Below the pieces are notes generated by a model, which saw only the letters and a program-made list of their open reading frames with translations, had not been told where the DNA came from and searched no databases. Of a stretch of DNA of 64,000 bases, positions 1 to 12,104 are shown piece after piece (the first letter of the stretch is position 1; the number at the start of each line of letters is the position of its first letter). The translations under genes and the position numbers were made by a program. The stretch comes from Verticillium longisporum (Eukaryota; Ascomycota; Sordariomycetes; Glomerellales; Plectosphaerellaceae), in contig JAETXT010000003.1 in NCBI GenBank assembly GCA_019188255.1, forward strand, positions 3,410,001 to 3,474,000, written 5' to 3'.

Positions 1-427
1 TTGGTCTCAACGTCAACGGGAGGGGATACAGGTTAGGAGACCTGCTTGATACGATGAACGGACCGTTCTGCTACATCTACGTCTGAGATGAAGTGCAAAC
101 GCAACTACAACTACCTCCATCTCACTCAGGCGAAGGAACAGCGCGTCTGTGCTTCTTTATTCCATTGTTCTCTGTTTTATGCAGCTTACTCCTGCTTATC
201 TCTCTATGTAAAGCATTCGGTGACTGTCTTCGTGAATTCGGCGTTTCTGCTGTTGACCGTCCGCGCTTCTCGTTGCTCTCAAGCTGCTCAATCGAAGCTT
301 CTTCCAGTGCCTCGTCATTGTCTATCCTTCCATACCATCACTCACATATTCGTTACACAAGACTCCTCATGGTGACAGAGCTCTCTTGACAAGCACTATC
401 GCCAGCTCCAAAGGCGTTTCCATCACC
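1..427. other. Intergenic stretch, no gene seen
   Basis: Only short overlapping open frames without recognisable domains occur here. It lies 3' of the minus-strand DUF4470 gene and probably holds its terminator. Nothing else is supported. Confidence 0.5.
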
Positions 428-3400
428 CTAATTCGCAGCGATGCTGCTGCTCGAAGACTCGCCCTCATCCATGGGTTGTTCGGTCTCGAGATCGCCATCG
501 CTGTCGTCAACCCATCTCTGGAGAAAGTCGTCCGCGTTATCGCCAGGCTCTTTCCATCCACCCTGAAGCCATGGCTCGCATTTCCTCAGGATGTTGCATG
601 TCATGTCAAACGGGCCGTCCACACACATATTCCAATCGTCGGAGCGATAGAGGAAGGCGTTCCACAGATGCGACGATTCCAACATGTCGTCGACAACATC
701 GTTGCGCATCCAGAACGACGCTACTTGTTTCTCGCCGTCCCACTTCCACGTAGTGACCACGTGGCTGTTGTTTCGAAGAAAGTCTGCAAACTCAAAGTCA
801 TCAGGCGATTCGCCCCGGGCCAGTGCCATCGCGAGACCCGACCCGTCGAAGAGGTACTGATCATGTTCTTTGACGAAGACGATGACAAACTCTGGCGCTC
901 CGGGGTTCGGAATCTCAATGTCTCTGTCTGAATCAAGCAGCAGCTCAAAGCGACTAACGCCTTGCAGGGTGAGCTTGTCGGTGACGATGCTGAAGCTGAG
1001 GAGGCGCTGCCAGATGACGGCCAGGGTGCTGAGCTCTGCGTGCCATGGGCGAAGGTTGACCCGCTTAAAATCGCGATCCATGTGTCTGCCGCTCATGTAG
1101 TCAGGTTCATTGAAGGACCAAATCTCGGTGGGGAAGCGAGCCTTCGTTTCGAAGTCTGGAGTGAGGATTCGGGCAACCTGTTGATTCAGCAGGTGGGGGT
1201 CCAATCCACGATCGCTGAGTTGGGCCACGAGACGAAAGTACGACGACAGATTTAGTGAGTGGGTTCGATGACAGCGTTTGTCGCGGTTCAGGGTGCTGCG
1301 TGGATGAGGCGAAAGGCATAGGGTGAGCAGATGCTGGTCGAGCATCATGGCAATCAGGTTTCGTTTACCGGATGCCACCATAAGCGGTGTCTTCAGCTCG
1401 ATTTTGTTCCATCCCATTGGCGTGCCCATGTGCAAGGGCCTTGCTTGATCCGAACGCGGGGCTTCGTCAACCCATTTCTGGGTGACCTCGTCAAGAGTCA
1501 GACCATAGATGGCGGGGATTAGCTCACGCCTCTGAAGCCCGAGAAACTCGTTCAGGTAATCGACATGACTGCGGTATTCCATAGTGCCCTCCCAAGCAGT
1601 AAAAATGATCTGGAAACCATTATCGCTGGATTTAAAGACATGCGGCACCGTCAGGAAAATGGCCATGAGGCCGCCAGAGGCATCGCTGCTTTGGGTCAGC
1701 TCGATCAACCAGAAGGTCCATGGTCTTACTTACGCTACACTGGACATGTTAATCCTGTCAAACTTGCAAGGGGTCTGGCTCGCAACACCTTCATTACCAG
1801 AGTTGTCGCTTTCATTTTCGCGCTCAGGCAAGCCCAGACGTAGCTTCTCCAACACGTCCATGGCATCGCCGAGTATGAAGTTCAGCTTGATAGAGCCCCT
1901 GATCTGTTTGAAAGAGTCCCAAAAGCCCCAGAAGAAGCCCTGGAGTGCATTCAGAGCATTCGTTGGATTCTCAAGGTCGACCTTGGGTACAAGTCCCATT
2001 CCAGACAGGAGAACGGCTACACCGTAGCAGCCCGCAAACTTGGGCACAGCAAAAACTTTGTGCCTCTGGCCGTTATCTTTGAATCCATCCACGTCTTCTG
2101 CGAGCATGGTAGCGTTGACCTTCCACGAAAGGGTTATGTGGGTCCTCATGAGATCGACGAGATCTTTCCTCTGTTGATCCCGGGCGCTGGCGCTTCCAGT
2201 GGTATTCTTGCACAGTGCATGATACTGTTGAATCATCTTGTAGAGCTGCTCGTCCTTGATGCGAGGGTCTCCGCCACCAAATGTCGGCCGATCATCCTCG
2301 TCATCAGATTCCTCATCGTCCGTGTCGACGTGAACGAAGCATTTCGGGAGGCCAAGGATACCAACATGGTTGGAGATGTCGGTCTCAGCCTGGGTACTGA
2401 GCGAGCTATTGGGAAACATAGCAAGCCACTTTCTCGGATTGGTCTGCTGAAGTTGGTTCATGTAATTCGACTTAAGGATAGTGTCGTTCACAATCTGAAG
2501 TGAATATTCTTGGTCGCATGGCTCCCACCATTTGGTGACGAATGATGCAACCTGCTCACGAGTTGACTTAGACATTTGAATGTAGTCGTGGAATGGATTG
2601 GCTCTGGGGTCGTCCCAATTGTGTAGAGCGTAGTTGACGAGACTGGCTGCAGCACGAACTGCCTCTGCTGCGCGTTGGGGGATAATGGGAGAGCTGAAGA
2701 CAAAAGCCAGCGAGGCGGAAAAGATCTCGCGTTGTTGTTCGTCAAATTGGCGGCTCTCTGTCTCCATCAGCTGAAGCATCACGAGGAGGCGGCCAATCGC
2801 AGCTGGGTGATGATCACAGATGGTCAGGTGAAATTGTTGAGGCACCGCTTCTGCGTTCTCCTTCTTTCTCTGAGAAGCTAGCTTGGCTACCTCAATGACA
2901 GTTGCGAAAACGTGACGCCCGTCTCCTGGACCGGCGAGGAACAGGTCAAACGGTCCGTCGCCTGATAGGAGCTTCGCGTCAACCAAGGGTCTTGCTGGCT
3001 CTGTGTGATTGGGGTCATAAGGAGTCTGCTGGGCACTGGAGAAAGGTCAGTACGATAACGTTCATCGAACCCCCTCCTGACCCCAAAAAGGTGCTTACTA
3101 GGCAGGTTTGCAAAGGGGGATGCGGCTGTTGATCTTGCTTTTCAGAGGGTTTCGGGAAGGTTCGTGCTCGAGGCAAAGTTGGAGCAGTTTGTATACGTCG
3201 TGCTCTGTGATATCGTTCTTGGACATGCCCTCGACTCTCTGGGGACTAATGGCATCCAAGTAGGGACGAGCTGCCACCAAGTCAAGATTCGTGAGGTGGC
3301 GGGCAGCCAGCAAGTTTCGAAGGTACGAAAGGGTCGTGATATTATCGGGATGGCGTGCTGCATGCCAGCCTTCCAGAGCTTTTTCGGCATACTTGTATGC

Positions 3401-3755
3401 CATCTCCACCTGTCCTTGTGCCATCTTAATCTCGGCAAGAAGGGCGTAGAGCTCGGGGTGGAATTTGTGCTTGCCAAGCCTCATCTTGACTCCCTTCATG
3501 GCTGCAGACTCAGCTGGCGAAAGGTACCGTCAGTAATGATACTAAAGGGAGAAAGAATCAATCATGATGTTACGTACCACCTGCGAAATCGCTACTTTCA
3601 AGCATTCTGAAGGCCACAGCCAGTTGCTGCTCGTCACTATTTTCCACCTTGGTAGGAGCAGGGAGAGGTCGGATGCCAATGTCGATTCTCTTGGTTGTTT
3701 CCACAAGATCGAGGGGCCCGTGCCCAGGCTCCCGAGAAAGTGAATTAGAATCCAT
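428..3755 (-). CDS. TPR-like / DUF4470 domain protein, four exons
   Basis: The model joins exons 3755-3578, 3513-3099, 3035-1734 and 1685-428 (1050 aa). All three introns have GT-AG ends and keep frame; the last is only 48 nt with a CTGAC branch site. Exon 2 has a helical TPR-like stretch (PELYALLAEIKMAQGQ, then AYKYAEKALEGW) resembling the C-terminal helices of SMYD-type proteins. Exon 3 opens with the DUF4470 signature (FDLFLAGPGDGRHVFATV, then ICDHHPAAIGRLLVMLQL), a domain common in fungal proteins and often linked to MYND fingers. No MYND cysteine cluster or SET domain is visible. An acidic patch (DTDDEESDDEDD) sits mid-protein and the C-terminus is acidic and serine-rich. The start is the ATG of MDSNSLSRE. 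The biochemical role is unknown. It could conceivably be two genes, but the exon 2/3 junction is a clean splice. Confidence 0.7.
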
Positions 3756-4788
3756 GATTTTGATAGCTCTCACGTGCTCACAGAAAGCCGGGTGAATTGT
3801 GGACAAGTCCAGAGAGTCAAAGTGACTGACGTGTACTGCGTGAAAAATATTGCAGTCTGTGGTCTGAGAAGGACTTGAAGAAATTATCCTCGTGAGGATA
3901 AGGAAGCTATGGTAGAATTTAATGAGAGACCCGTCGCGGGCATGGGGTCGAGCCTCAGCGACGATGCGTTGCCCGCAAGCCAGAAAAGCGGCACTGAGTG
4001 CGTGACCTTGCGATCGTAAACGGGCGGACGCACTAATAGGACATGATGTAGACAAACACCTTGAAAGGAATACAACGTGTCTCAATGAAGTTGGGCCTAA
4101 TGCTGCATTAGCTTTCTGGAGAGCTCGGTCTGATTCTGAGTGATGATTGCAAGGTATGGCGTTATGACAACAGGTCCCAGGCTGATGCCTGTGGCCACTC
4201 AGCCAATATTCTGAGCCTGAGTTCTTGGTCACATGTTGTCCTCATCAAAGAACAGGAACAAGTGTTAAGACTGGGCAGGTGCGGTACTGTAAAGCACCTG
4301 CTGACTTTTTAAAGTCCACAGTGACTTGAAAGGTGGCCACAAAGCATCATCAAGAGCCTTGATATGGTCCAAGAAATTGATCACCAGACAACTATGGCAA
4401 GGCCAAGACAGAATCCTTGCGAGTTTACTAGTCACAGAAGTGATAGCAGGGGGGAGTTCGTGGCACTTCGGCATTGTGGCAAAATCAGATCCATGGCTGC
4501 CCTCTGGGGACCTTTGTCGAGGCAAGTGCACCAAAGGACCGTCTAACTTCATCCGCTTCGCTTGCTCTCTGAACCTAGCTTTTTCCACACAACCCTTCTG
4601 ACCGTCGCATTGACAGTGTCCGACAGACAGTTCTATCGCCTTCTGCAAGTTGCGCTACCAAGTCACGAAATGTTGGAGCTTTTGAAGGAGACGTTCAACG
4701 GTCAGAGACCGAGGCAGGGATCAAAGTAACATATATTTCAAATAACCGTTATCTAGAACTGAGAAAACAAAAGCGCACGCTATTGCCT
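3756..4788. other. Intergenic, upstream of DUF4470 gene
   Basis: About 1 kb between two minus-strand genes. It probably contains the DUF4470 gene promoter and the 3' end of the PAP2 gene. The open frames here (for example minus strand 4265-4648) show no domain or secretion features. Confidence 0.5.
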
Positions 4789-5978
4789 CTAGTCCACGAA
4801 GCGACCGGGTCCGCGTGTTGGTGTCAAGGTCCCCTTTCGTGGCTGACCAACTTCACGACCATAGGGGTCATCTGGGTATTCGATATTCAAAAAACGAAGC
4901 ACGCAGTCCTGTATGGGTTTCAACCGAAGCATGACCCGGTTGTAGCGCCAGCCTAGGAGGGGCACGCAGGCACCGACGGCGGCATCGAGGAGGAAGTGAT
5001 TGGCGGTCGATACGATGGTCAGAAGCATGGCCATGGGCCAGAAAGGGGCCAGTACGCGTAGAGGCCTGTGGGGTGAGAATCGCACCAGAGTGACGGCGAG
5101 AAACAGGGAAGTGCCAAAGTGAAGTGATGGCATGGCGGCGATGGTAAGTTGAAAGCGGTTCGAAGTCCACGCAGAACCGCCATGAGAACCACCATGAAGC
5201 ACGTCAATGAAGCCGTACTCCTCTGGGAGCAGACGTGGAGGCATACAGCGCCAGGTCGTCAAGATGACGAATGCTATGTAGTTGTTGAGCGCGATGGTGC
5301 GGCGAATGCGCTGAAAAGTAGAAGGTGCGAGGTGGGTGTAGATATATATGAGGAACACGATACCAAGACATTTGTGGGAGTAGTATATGCGAGCAAAGAG
5401 GGCCATGATGTCGGGGTGATTCTTGAGGATGTATGCTTGTAGCGGTTGCTCAATGGCGATACCGAGAGTCTGCTCGAAGGACAGAATAGAGAGGGCGTGG
5501 TCTTGTGCACGCATGAAGACGCCCTTATTGCCCGCGATCATTCTCGCAGAGAAGGCGCGCATCAGTTGGTAGATCCTAGACATAAGGCGTTAGAGGGTAG
5601 CATAATGTGCATTTGGGTCTCGGCAGATCCTCACCAATACGTCAAATTCCAGTACCAGATCTCGACAAGAAACGGAAAGGCGCGAAGGAAGCGGGAGAAG
5701 AGGTTGAGATCTTGTGTGTAACATCGCTGTTCGAGGTATTCGGCATCATCCAATTCTGGACTGGAGGGTTCGAGAGGTGGAGACTGGGCGGCAGAGATGA
5801 GCCGCTTTTCTTCATCGCCGCGTCTGGCTCGACGTCGGTTGATCAGAGCGCCAATAGTAAAAGCAGCGACGATGACTAGACATACAACTATTAGCTTGGC
5901 CTGGCAGAAGAAGTAGGGTGGGGGGTGCTGACAGCCAGGCTCGGCGGCGTTCCTCAGACCGCCCGAGGAGGAAGACAT
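4789..5978 (-). CDS. PAP2_3 (Aur1/Ipt1-like) membrane phosphatase/transferase
   Basis: Two exons (5978-5635 and 5575-4789; 58-nt GT-AG intron) give 376 aa. After a short N-terminal tail comes a hydrophobic segment (LIVVCLVIVAAFTIGALI), a basic/acidic linker, then the multi-helix PAP2_3 core. The junction across the intron (WNLTYW then IYQLMRAF) matches the conserved start of this fold. The two catalytic blocks are AMPSLHFGTSLF (phosphatase motif with SxH) and NHFLLDAAVG (second histidine). This is the arrangement of inositolphosphotransferase-like (Aur1/Ipt1) proteins, which act at internal membranes on phospholipid or sphingolipid headgroups. It is shorter than true Aur1, so the substrate is open. 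The ATG chosen is the first methionine (MSSSSGGLRN) upstream of the membrane segment. Confidence 0.82.
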
Positions 5979-7860
5979 GGCCAAGCGTGGAGTGGTGCGC
6001 GGTCCAGGCCAGAGTCAGGTACCGATGCGATAGCCGCCTTTCGCCAAAGGCCTACTGGCATCCACCGCCGGGCAAGACAGGAGCAGGAGAGAGAATGCGC
6101 GAAAGAGACGCAGCCTCCAAAGCTATACAGAAGACAAGCAATGCCAGACAGCTCTACAAGCAAAACAAGACACCAGAGAACCCGGAAGAGGGAACTTTTG
6201 TCAGGGAGGAGGGCGAGAAGCAAGAAACAACCAAGACAATGCCATGGAATCAAACGGCGAGATAGGCTTGGCGGTGTCTGGGCGGCCAGACGTTAAATAT
6301 GATAGCAGTGAAAAGGGCAAAGAAGGGGAAGCGGAACACTGGAGACGGAGTCGGGTCCAAGAATTAGGATGGAAGGCAGAGCCCTCGGCCAACAGAAAAG
6401 CACAGGCGCAGCCTGGTGGCCGGGGGCTTGATGTAAAGCCTACGAATAGCTTGACAGCTTTATTCGATTGATGCTCGGCTTGTCGATTTGACCTGGTCGG
6501 CCCAATCTGATGGTGGATGCTGTGTTACCATCATGTGCAGGTGGCCCTGAACCTTCACTGCACATCCACCATTGGCCTGCGTTGCGAATCTGCATTGAAA
6601 GGCTCTCAGCTGAGGTGAGGGGACGGGTCCAGGTAAGATGTGATGAGGTGAGGTTGGTGACCATGGAGCGGCGCAGTCGTAAGGAAGGCATAGCCCGCGA
6701 TCAGCGAGGGCTCGTTCACCCACCCTCTCCATCTAACACTGGAAGGAACGTCGTGGAATAAGCCGAGAGGCCGGGAAGGGTCGGTCGAACAGGGCAATTG
6801 GCCGTGGGTCCTTCTCCACACCGCAGCCCCCCCAAGGCTACTGCCGAAAGCCAATCGCCACGGAGCACAACCCTCCACTAAATGCGCTGGAAGAGCTCAG
6901 CCCCTTGCCGTTCCACACGGGGACGCCTTCCTCCTTGACTTGACCGTTGCTTGTCTTCCCACTGAGACAGCCAGCCGCTTCCTATATTCTCCCCCGTCAG
7001 GTGATGGTCCTCGGTAGCGCACCGGGCGTCCCGCGTATCCCAGCCGTTCGGAGCCTTCCTTCTCATCGGTGTGCGAAGACCGCCGACGAACATGTTGTCT
7101 GCTTCAACGACAGATGGGTCCGTATAAGGAGGATAATCAACGCCGAGGCGCCAAATCCCTGCTGGTCGGAGGGTTACGTTCTCATCACCGAAGATACCGG
7201 CCGGCACGATGCTTCTCTGCTGATCCCGACATGATCATCGTGGCTCTTTGCTGCGGGCTTGTGCTGACGGCCGAGCAATCCTGACCGCAGGCCGAGCCCA
7301 TTGGACGGGCGGGTGCGTCGTACGAGGGTTCGCAATTTCAGCTGCAGTTCCGCGGATCCGGCGGGTTGTTGTTCTGGGGCGGTACTGGCGGGGGACCGTT
7401 AGAGTGACTCGCTCTTGGTTTTAGGTTCTCGGCCCCGCGGCGCGTTTGAAGTTATGCTTCGTCTGAAGACCGGGAGCTTAAAAGGCCCGACATTCGTGAA
7501 CGAGGCGCCGACTGGCATGGGAGTTTGCGGAAGTGATAAATCGATTTAACCTGTCGGGCAGGTACCTGGATCCAGGTACGAAACGGCAGTGAGTAAGCGG
7601 CAAAGGGCATCATGCTACTCCGCCTAGGCCGCCACGGCCCCATAACACCAAGACATCAAAAACCACAGTCGGGCTCTGGTCAAGGGAGATCGTGGCTTCC
7701 TTTCCGCAGGCTGGCCAACTCCGTATTTGTAAAATCTCCCCATCACATTACTTATCATCATGCTCTGCAAACCGAAGCGCCTGCGATGCCCAGCACAGCG
7801 CACGCGCCTGGTCTTCGTCTATCTCAATCATGGAAGGCCCAACACACGACGACGCGACCT
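5979..7860. other. 1.9-kb intergenic region
   Basis: It lies between the 5' end of the PAP2 gene and the 3' end of the GH28 gene. Many short frames overlap on both strands but none shows a domain, signal peptide or splice-joined continuation. No repeat or RNA gene was recognised. Confidence 0.5.
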
Positions 7861-9261
7861 CTAGAGTTCCGCCTGGGTCCATTCCTTCTCTTTAAAAGGC
7901 ACCCTCGCACTGGGACCTTTCTCTCCCCCACCCTCGCAACGAAAACCAACATTGCCGCTGACGTTCTCGCAGTACCACTTGTTCAGAAGGCTGTTCCTGC
8001 CCTCAGTCCGAACATCCCAATCATCGATCGTCACGTTGCTACAACCGCCCGCTCCGGCGCTGCACCTGAACCACCCTGCTCTATCAACTCCCGCGCCTGT
8101 CGTTCCCTTGAACCGCCGCCAGAGGACATCTGAGATCTTGAACCGGGAAGTGTCACACTCCTGGCCGGCGTGCCCGTTATACGACTCACACTGCCAGATG
8201 TGCAGCGGTGTCGCACGCGTACCGTCGAGCGTGATGTCCTCGAGCACGACGTTTCGCGCGTGGCCCGTCCCGCCGCCGCCGCCGTTGGGCGGGTACCCGA
8301 GCTGCCGCCCTGTCCACGTCTTGAAGTAACACGCCCGGCTGACGTTGTGCATGGTGACGTTGCGGACGTGAAAGTTCTCGATGTGCTCGTGCTGACCGAC
8401 GAACTGGCCCATAGAGCCCACAGCGATGCCCGTGCTGTGCCAGAACTCGGAGTCGTACACGGAAATATTGGTCGAGTTGGCCTTAAGGGCGATGGCGTCA
8501 TCGCCATTGGCAACACGCCAGCGCCGAAACGTGATGTGATCCGAGTACATCGTGTCGGCGCCGTCTGTATTGAGTGTGTTGTGCTCAGAGCGCGACGTGC
8601 TGTTGACATAGATGTCTTCGAGCAGCACGTGCGAAGAGCGCTGGATTGTCATTGTCCACATCTGGGACTGTACGAAGCGCAGGCCCTTGAGCACCGAGTC
8701 GCGAAGTCCCTTGATGTTGATGTTCATCGGACGGTGCGCGAGGTTGCCGCGGCCTCGCGCCCAGTCATACCAGACCTGGCCGTTGCCGTCCATGGTACCG
8801 GAGCCATGACCCTGCCAGACAACACGATCACCACCAAAGTTCCAGACTGTGCTCTGATTCTGAAAGTCGATGGTCATTGATACGGAGAGCCAGTAGTCGA
8901 CGTCGTTGGACCATAGGAGACGACCATATTGCTCGATAAAAACGTCCTCCAGGTTGGTTGTGTTCATCGGCGTGTTGATATGATACAGAGGACCTGGCAA
9001 GATGATGATGCTCTTGTATCGACATTTGTGGTTGAACGCCTCGAGAATCGCAGGGGCATCGTCGCCACCATGAGAATCTGGCTCGATATGACAGACTTGA
9101 CGGCCTTCGAGGGCCGCCTTTTCGACCCAGTAGGCCTTTGTTGGCACGCGAACTGCTGGTAGAGGGTCATGGGGAAGACTGGGAAGGATGGAAGGAGAGA
9201 ATCGGAGGACTGTAGCGGCGGCCGAAGCCGCCATCAAGAAACTCATCGGCAAGCGATGCAT
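7861..9261 (-). CDS. Secreted GH28 glycosidase (rhamnogalacturonase/exo-polygalacturonase type)
   Basis: Intronless, 466 aa. The N-terminus (MHRLPMSFLMAASAAATVLR) looks like a signal peptide; a second ATG at 9246 is a possible start. The body is a right-handed beta-helix of family GH28 with the diagnostic blocks NTDGADTMYS (first catalytic Asp) and GDDAIALK (Asp pair), followed by TGIAVGSMGQF in the position of the canonical GHG block. That last block lacks the usual histidine, a feature I associate with rhamnogalacturonan-active and atypical exo-acting members. Many N-x-S/T sites and paired cysteines near the C-terminus fit an extracellular glycoprotein. Likely role: trimming pectin side chains or backbone in plant cell walls. 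Exact specificity (galacturonosyl or rhamnosyl) cannot be decided from sequence alone. Confidence 0.88.
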   Translation of the reverse strand: MHRLPMSFLMAASAAATVLRFSPSILPSLPHDPLPAVRVPTKAYWVEKAALEGRQVCHIEPDSHGGDDAPAILEAFNHKCRYKSIIILPGPLYHINTPMNTTNLEDVFIEQYGRLLWSNDVDYWLSVSMTIDFQNQSTVWNFGGDRVVWQGHGSGTMDGNGQVWYDWARGRGNLAHRPMNINIKGLRDSVLKGLRFVQSQMWTMTIQRSSHVLLEDIYVNSTSRSEHNTLNTDGADTMYSDHITFRRWRVANGDDAIALKANSTNISVYDSEFWHSTGIAVGSMGQFVGQHEHIENFHVRNVTMHNVSRACYFKTWTGRQLGYPPNGGGGGTGHARNVVLEDITLDGTRATPLHIWQCESYNGHAGQECDTSRFKISDVLWRRFKGTTGAGVDRAGWFRCSAGAGGCSNVTIDDWDVRTEGRNSLLNKWYCENVSGNVGFRCEGGGEKGPSARVPFKEKEWTQAEL

Positions 9262-10357
9262 GGCAGTGATTGTGACCGCGATATGCCAAGACGCTGACGC
9301 TGTTGATCAGTCTGTTGCTGACCCGACAATAGAAGGCTTCGAGGATTGCGATTCCATTTGTGTCATCCGCACAAAATTCAGACGTGTTGGAAGAAAATGG
9401 GAGCAACTGGCTTAAGCTACCTACTTCACAGTTCCATCCGCCGCTCAAATTGGCTTTAGTCAAGGAACCTCGTTTACAGAAGCCATCTAAATTTCTGCCT
9501 AAAAGCACCTGCCCTCTGTGATTCTCAGGGAGCATACCATCTAGAGCCCCACATAACTACAGCACTGACCCACTAGCCATCCCTATCATTGTTGCCCTGT
9601 CCATCGAAATACCTATAGGTGTTGGCCCTACTTATAGTGCCCTTGCCTCCGGTCACCCAAAGCTGCTTACCGAAGAGCCCCCTTTTGCGACCTTGGACAT
9701 CCTCCCTTGAATACCGAACGCCGCGCGTCATTTATTCGTTTCCTCAAGAGACGGTCAATCCCTTCAGTCCCCTGCGCTCTTCCTCGGAAGTTCGACTGAA
9801 ACGAACCATCGGTACCAGAATGAACAGCAGCAGTGATCGATGAAGGAAGTGAAGTCCAGGGTGCGGGTGCGCAGGTTGTGTCGGCGGGACGTCACTGCCA
9901 TGTCCAAAGCACCTTCCAGCTCCCCCAACTAACCCCGCACTCGTCGATCAGCAACGTCGTCAGGCCCTAAGATACTGTTTTAATCGGCAAAGAACCACGT
10001 CGGGAAGTCGTGCACATGTGCTTGTTCAAACCAAGCATTGATCTACAGCCTTGGCATGACCTTTCTTGGGACATCCTCAATGCGTGTCGAGTCCGTCATA
10101 TCTAGATGAGATGGCATTCCACACAGGTATTTGGGCTCTCTTCCCATCAATGACGTCAGAGATTCATGATCTCCTGGCCGCGAGTTCACCAATATGCGAG
10201 AATCCAACTTGTGGCAGCAGCTTAATGCACGTATCAGAGCATTACCCCGCGGCATCACGCCGCTGGGAACGCGTCTGCGTCCTTACACAACCTCCCGTTC
10301 GTCGACGTCAATCGCCAAAGCTCCATCGAGGGGCCACAAAACTACAGCCACTAGACG
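9262..10357. other. Intergenic, divergent promoters
   Basis: About 1.1 kb between the divergently transcribed GH28 (minus) and alpha/beta hydrolase (plus) genes, so it should hold both promoters. A TGACGTCA-like core (ATGACGTCAG, near 10150) resembles a bZIP/CRE site. No gene seen. Confidence 0.45.
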
Positions 10358-11281
10358 ATGGAATACGACACTATTACCGCCAATGACGGCTGCCGCCTCA
10401 GCTTCCAGACGAGCGTGCCTCTCCTGGAAGCACAAGATCAAGATGCCGCCATCGTCTTGATGCACGGCTTCAGCGGCTCAAGTGAATACTTTGTCCGCAA
10501 CTTCGCCTCCCTCTGCGAGAATAACTGGATCATCGCGCCCGACATGCGAGGCCACGGCCGTTCAGGTCGCACCACTGGTGGCTATCATGTCGCCCGTCTT
10601 GCCGTTGATCTCCGGGAGCTTCTCGCCCATCTGAAAAAAGCCGCCCCTGGGGTTCGCTTCTTACCCGTCGGGTGTTCCATCGGCGCTGCCGTACTCTGGA
10701 CCTATATCGAGCTCTTCGGGCCTGAGGACTTTGCTGGCTACGTATTTGTTGACCAAGCCCCGCTGCAGGATAGGTCTGCCTTTGGTGCGTGGGATGAGTC
10801 CAGAGCCCACCTTGGCTGCTTCGACGAAGCATCTATGCTGCAAGCCCAGAAGACCTGGATTGAAGACACCGATGCCGCTCACAGAGGTCTTGCGGAAGGC
10901 TGCCTCGGCTATCTCCACGCTCCTGCCCTCGAGGATCAGATCAGTCCCGAACTGCGGAAATTAGACATGGATTTCTTCACCCAAACCAGCGCACAGTGCG
11001 ACCCTGTCTGGCTGGCTAGGCTGCTTGCAGATCACACGCGGTATGACCACCGTGAGGCCATTGAGCTTATCACGAAGCCGACGCTGGTCATGATGGGGAA
11101 GCGCACCGGGTGCTTCCCGCTCGAGGGCATGATGGAGACGGTCCGGCGGGCTAACGCGAGGAGACCCAACTTGGCTAAGGCATCTGTCTTTGACTCTGGG
11201 CACTGGCTTTTCTACGAAGAGCCGGCTCGCTTCAACGATGAGATCCTCCTGTTCGCGGCCGAAGCGTTCGCAATCTCGTGA
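10358..11281 (+). CDS. Alpha/beta hydrolase fold protein
   Basis: Intronless, 307 aa, no signal peptide, so probably cytosolic. The fold markers appear in order: oxyanion strand-loop LMHGFSGSSEYF, then DMRGHGRSG, nucleophile elbow VGCSIGAAV (G-x-S-x-G with Cys at the first x), and the C-terminal catalytic histidine in DSGHWLFYEEP. The acid is probably the Asp of VDQAP or one in the segment around LVMMGKRTG. The cap region between residues about 130 and 230 is rich in aromatic and acidic residues. This is the layout of epoxide-hydrolase/haloperoxidase-like and ester-hydrolysing members. The substrate cannot be assigned. It stands alone, with tRNA-Ala downstream. Confidence 0.85.
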   Translation: MEYDTITANDGCRLSFQTSVPLLEAQDQDAAIVLMHGFSGSSEYFVRNFASLCENNWIIAPDMRGHGRSGRTTGGYHVARLAVDLRELLAHLKKAAPGVRFLPVGCSIGAAVLWTYIELFGPEDFAGYVFVDQAPLQDRSAFGAWDESRAHLGCFDEASMLQAQKTWIEDTDAAHRGLAEGCLGYLHAPALEDQISPELRKLDMDFFTQTSAQCDPVWLARLLADHTRYDHREAIELITKPTLVMMGKRTGCFPLEGMMETVRRANARRPNLAKASVFDSGHWLFYEEPARFNDEILLFAAEAFAIS

Positions 11282-11842
11282 AGTAGTCGGCATATAGGAC
11301 AGCGAATGGACATGCTGATCGCAACATATAACTCGTATCTCTCGAGATGAGTCTTATTCATATCATCTCTCATATACCCAAGGTTCCTTACACCCTCGTT
11401 CTCTGCTCCCTTACCTATTTCGACTCTCATTCGCCGCACACCGCAATGCGCATTCCCCGAGCCGTTTCTGAGATGCAGTACGAGGGAGTGACATGGACTT
11501 CTCATTCCTAGCAGCAAGCACTTCACCAGCTGCCCAACCTGTCCCATTTCCTACAAACAACATCCCAACCGTCGATGCCTTTTCCCTCTTCATCCTTTTA
11601 CCCAGGCAGCGTACAACGCATGCATCGCAGGGTATTCTGAGATTTGGAACGCCCCCCAGGCAGTATTCCTGCCCAGAGAGCCTTCGCTAATAAACTTCGG
11701 CTGTGCCGTGCCCCACGGCTCAACCCACAATCTTGACTCACTTCGACCAACCTCAATGAAGAATTTGTTCCACAACCAACCAGCTCACCACTATGATGCC
11801 GCCGACATGAGCAAGCAACTGAACTGATTTGTCATCAAACAA
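11282..11842. other. Intergenic, no gene seen
   Basis: About 560 bp between the hydrolase stop and tRNA-Ala. Only short frames without domains occur. Confidence 0.5.
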
Positions 11843-11942
11843 GGGCGATTGGTTTAGTGGTATAACGTCTGCTTAGCATCAAAACGAGATATCGTGAGAT
11901 ACTATCTGCTGAAGGTCGCGCGTTCGATTCGCGCATTGTCCA
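11843..11942 (+). tRNA. tRNA-Ala(AGC) with 28-nt intron
   Basis: The cloverleaf reads: acceptor GGGCGAT paired with ATTGTCC (two G-U pairs), D arm GTTTAGTGGTATAAC, anticodon loop TTAGCA with AGC at 11875-11877, T arm GCGCG-TTCGATT-CGCGC, discriminator A. The intron (11879-11906) begins one base 3' of the anticodon, the canonical position for eukaryotic nuclear tRNA introns. One T-T mismatch lies in the anticodon stem. CCA is not encoded, as expected. Confidence 0.88.
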
Positions 11943-12104
11943 TTTCTTTTTGTTCACGCGAGCCTCCTGCTTTTGGAGGTCAGATTCTCGTTCCGTGACA
12001 TGTATTCTCATTCATTCATATGTTCTTCCGATCGGGCACAATCGGGGCATCTCTGCCCTATTTACCGCCCACTATTTACAACAAGGCAAGCACAATCCTG
12101 CTCA

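Noticed and set aside
4265..4648. 127-aa minus-strand frame
   Set aside because: No domain, no splice continuation, biased composition; not distinguishable from chance.
8170..8880. 236-aa plus-strand frame
   Set aside because: Antisense to the GH28 catalytic core; no domain of its own.
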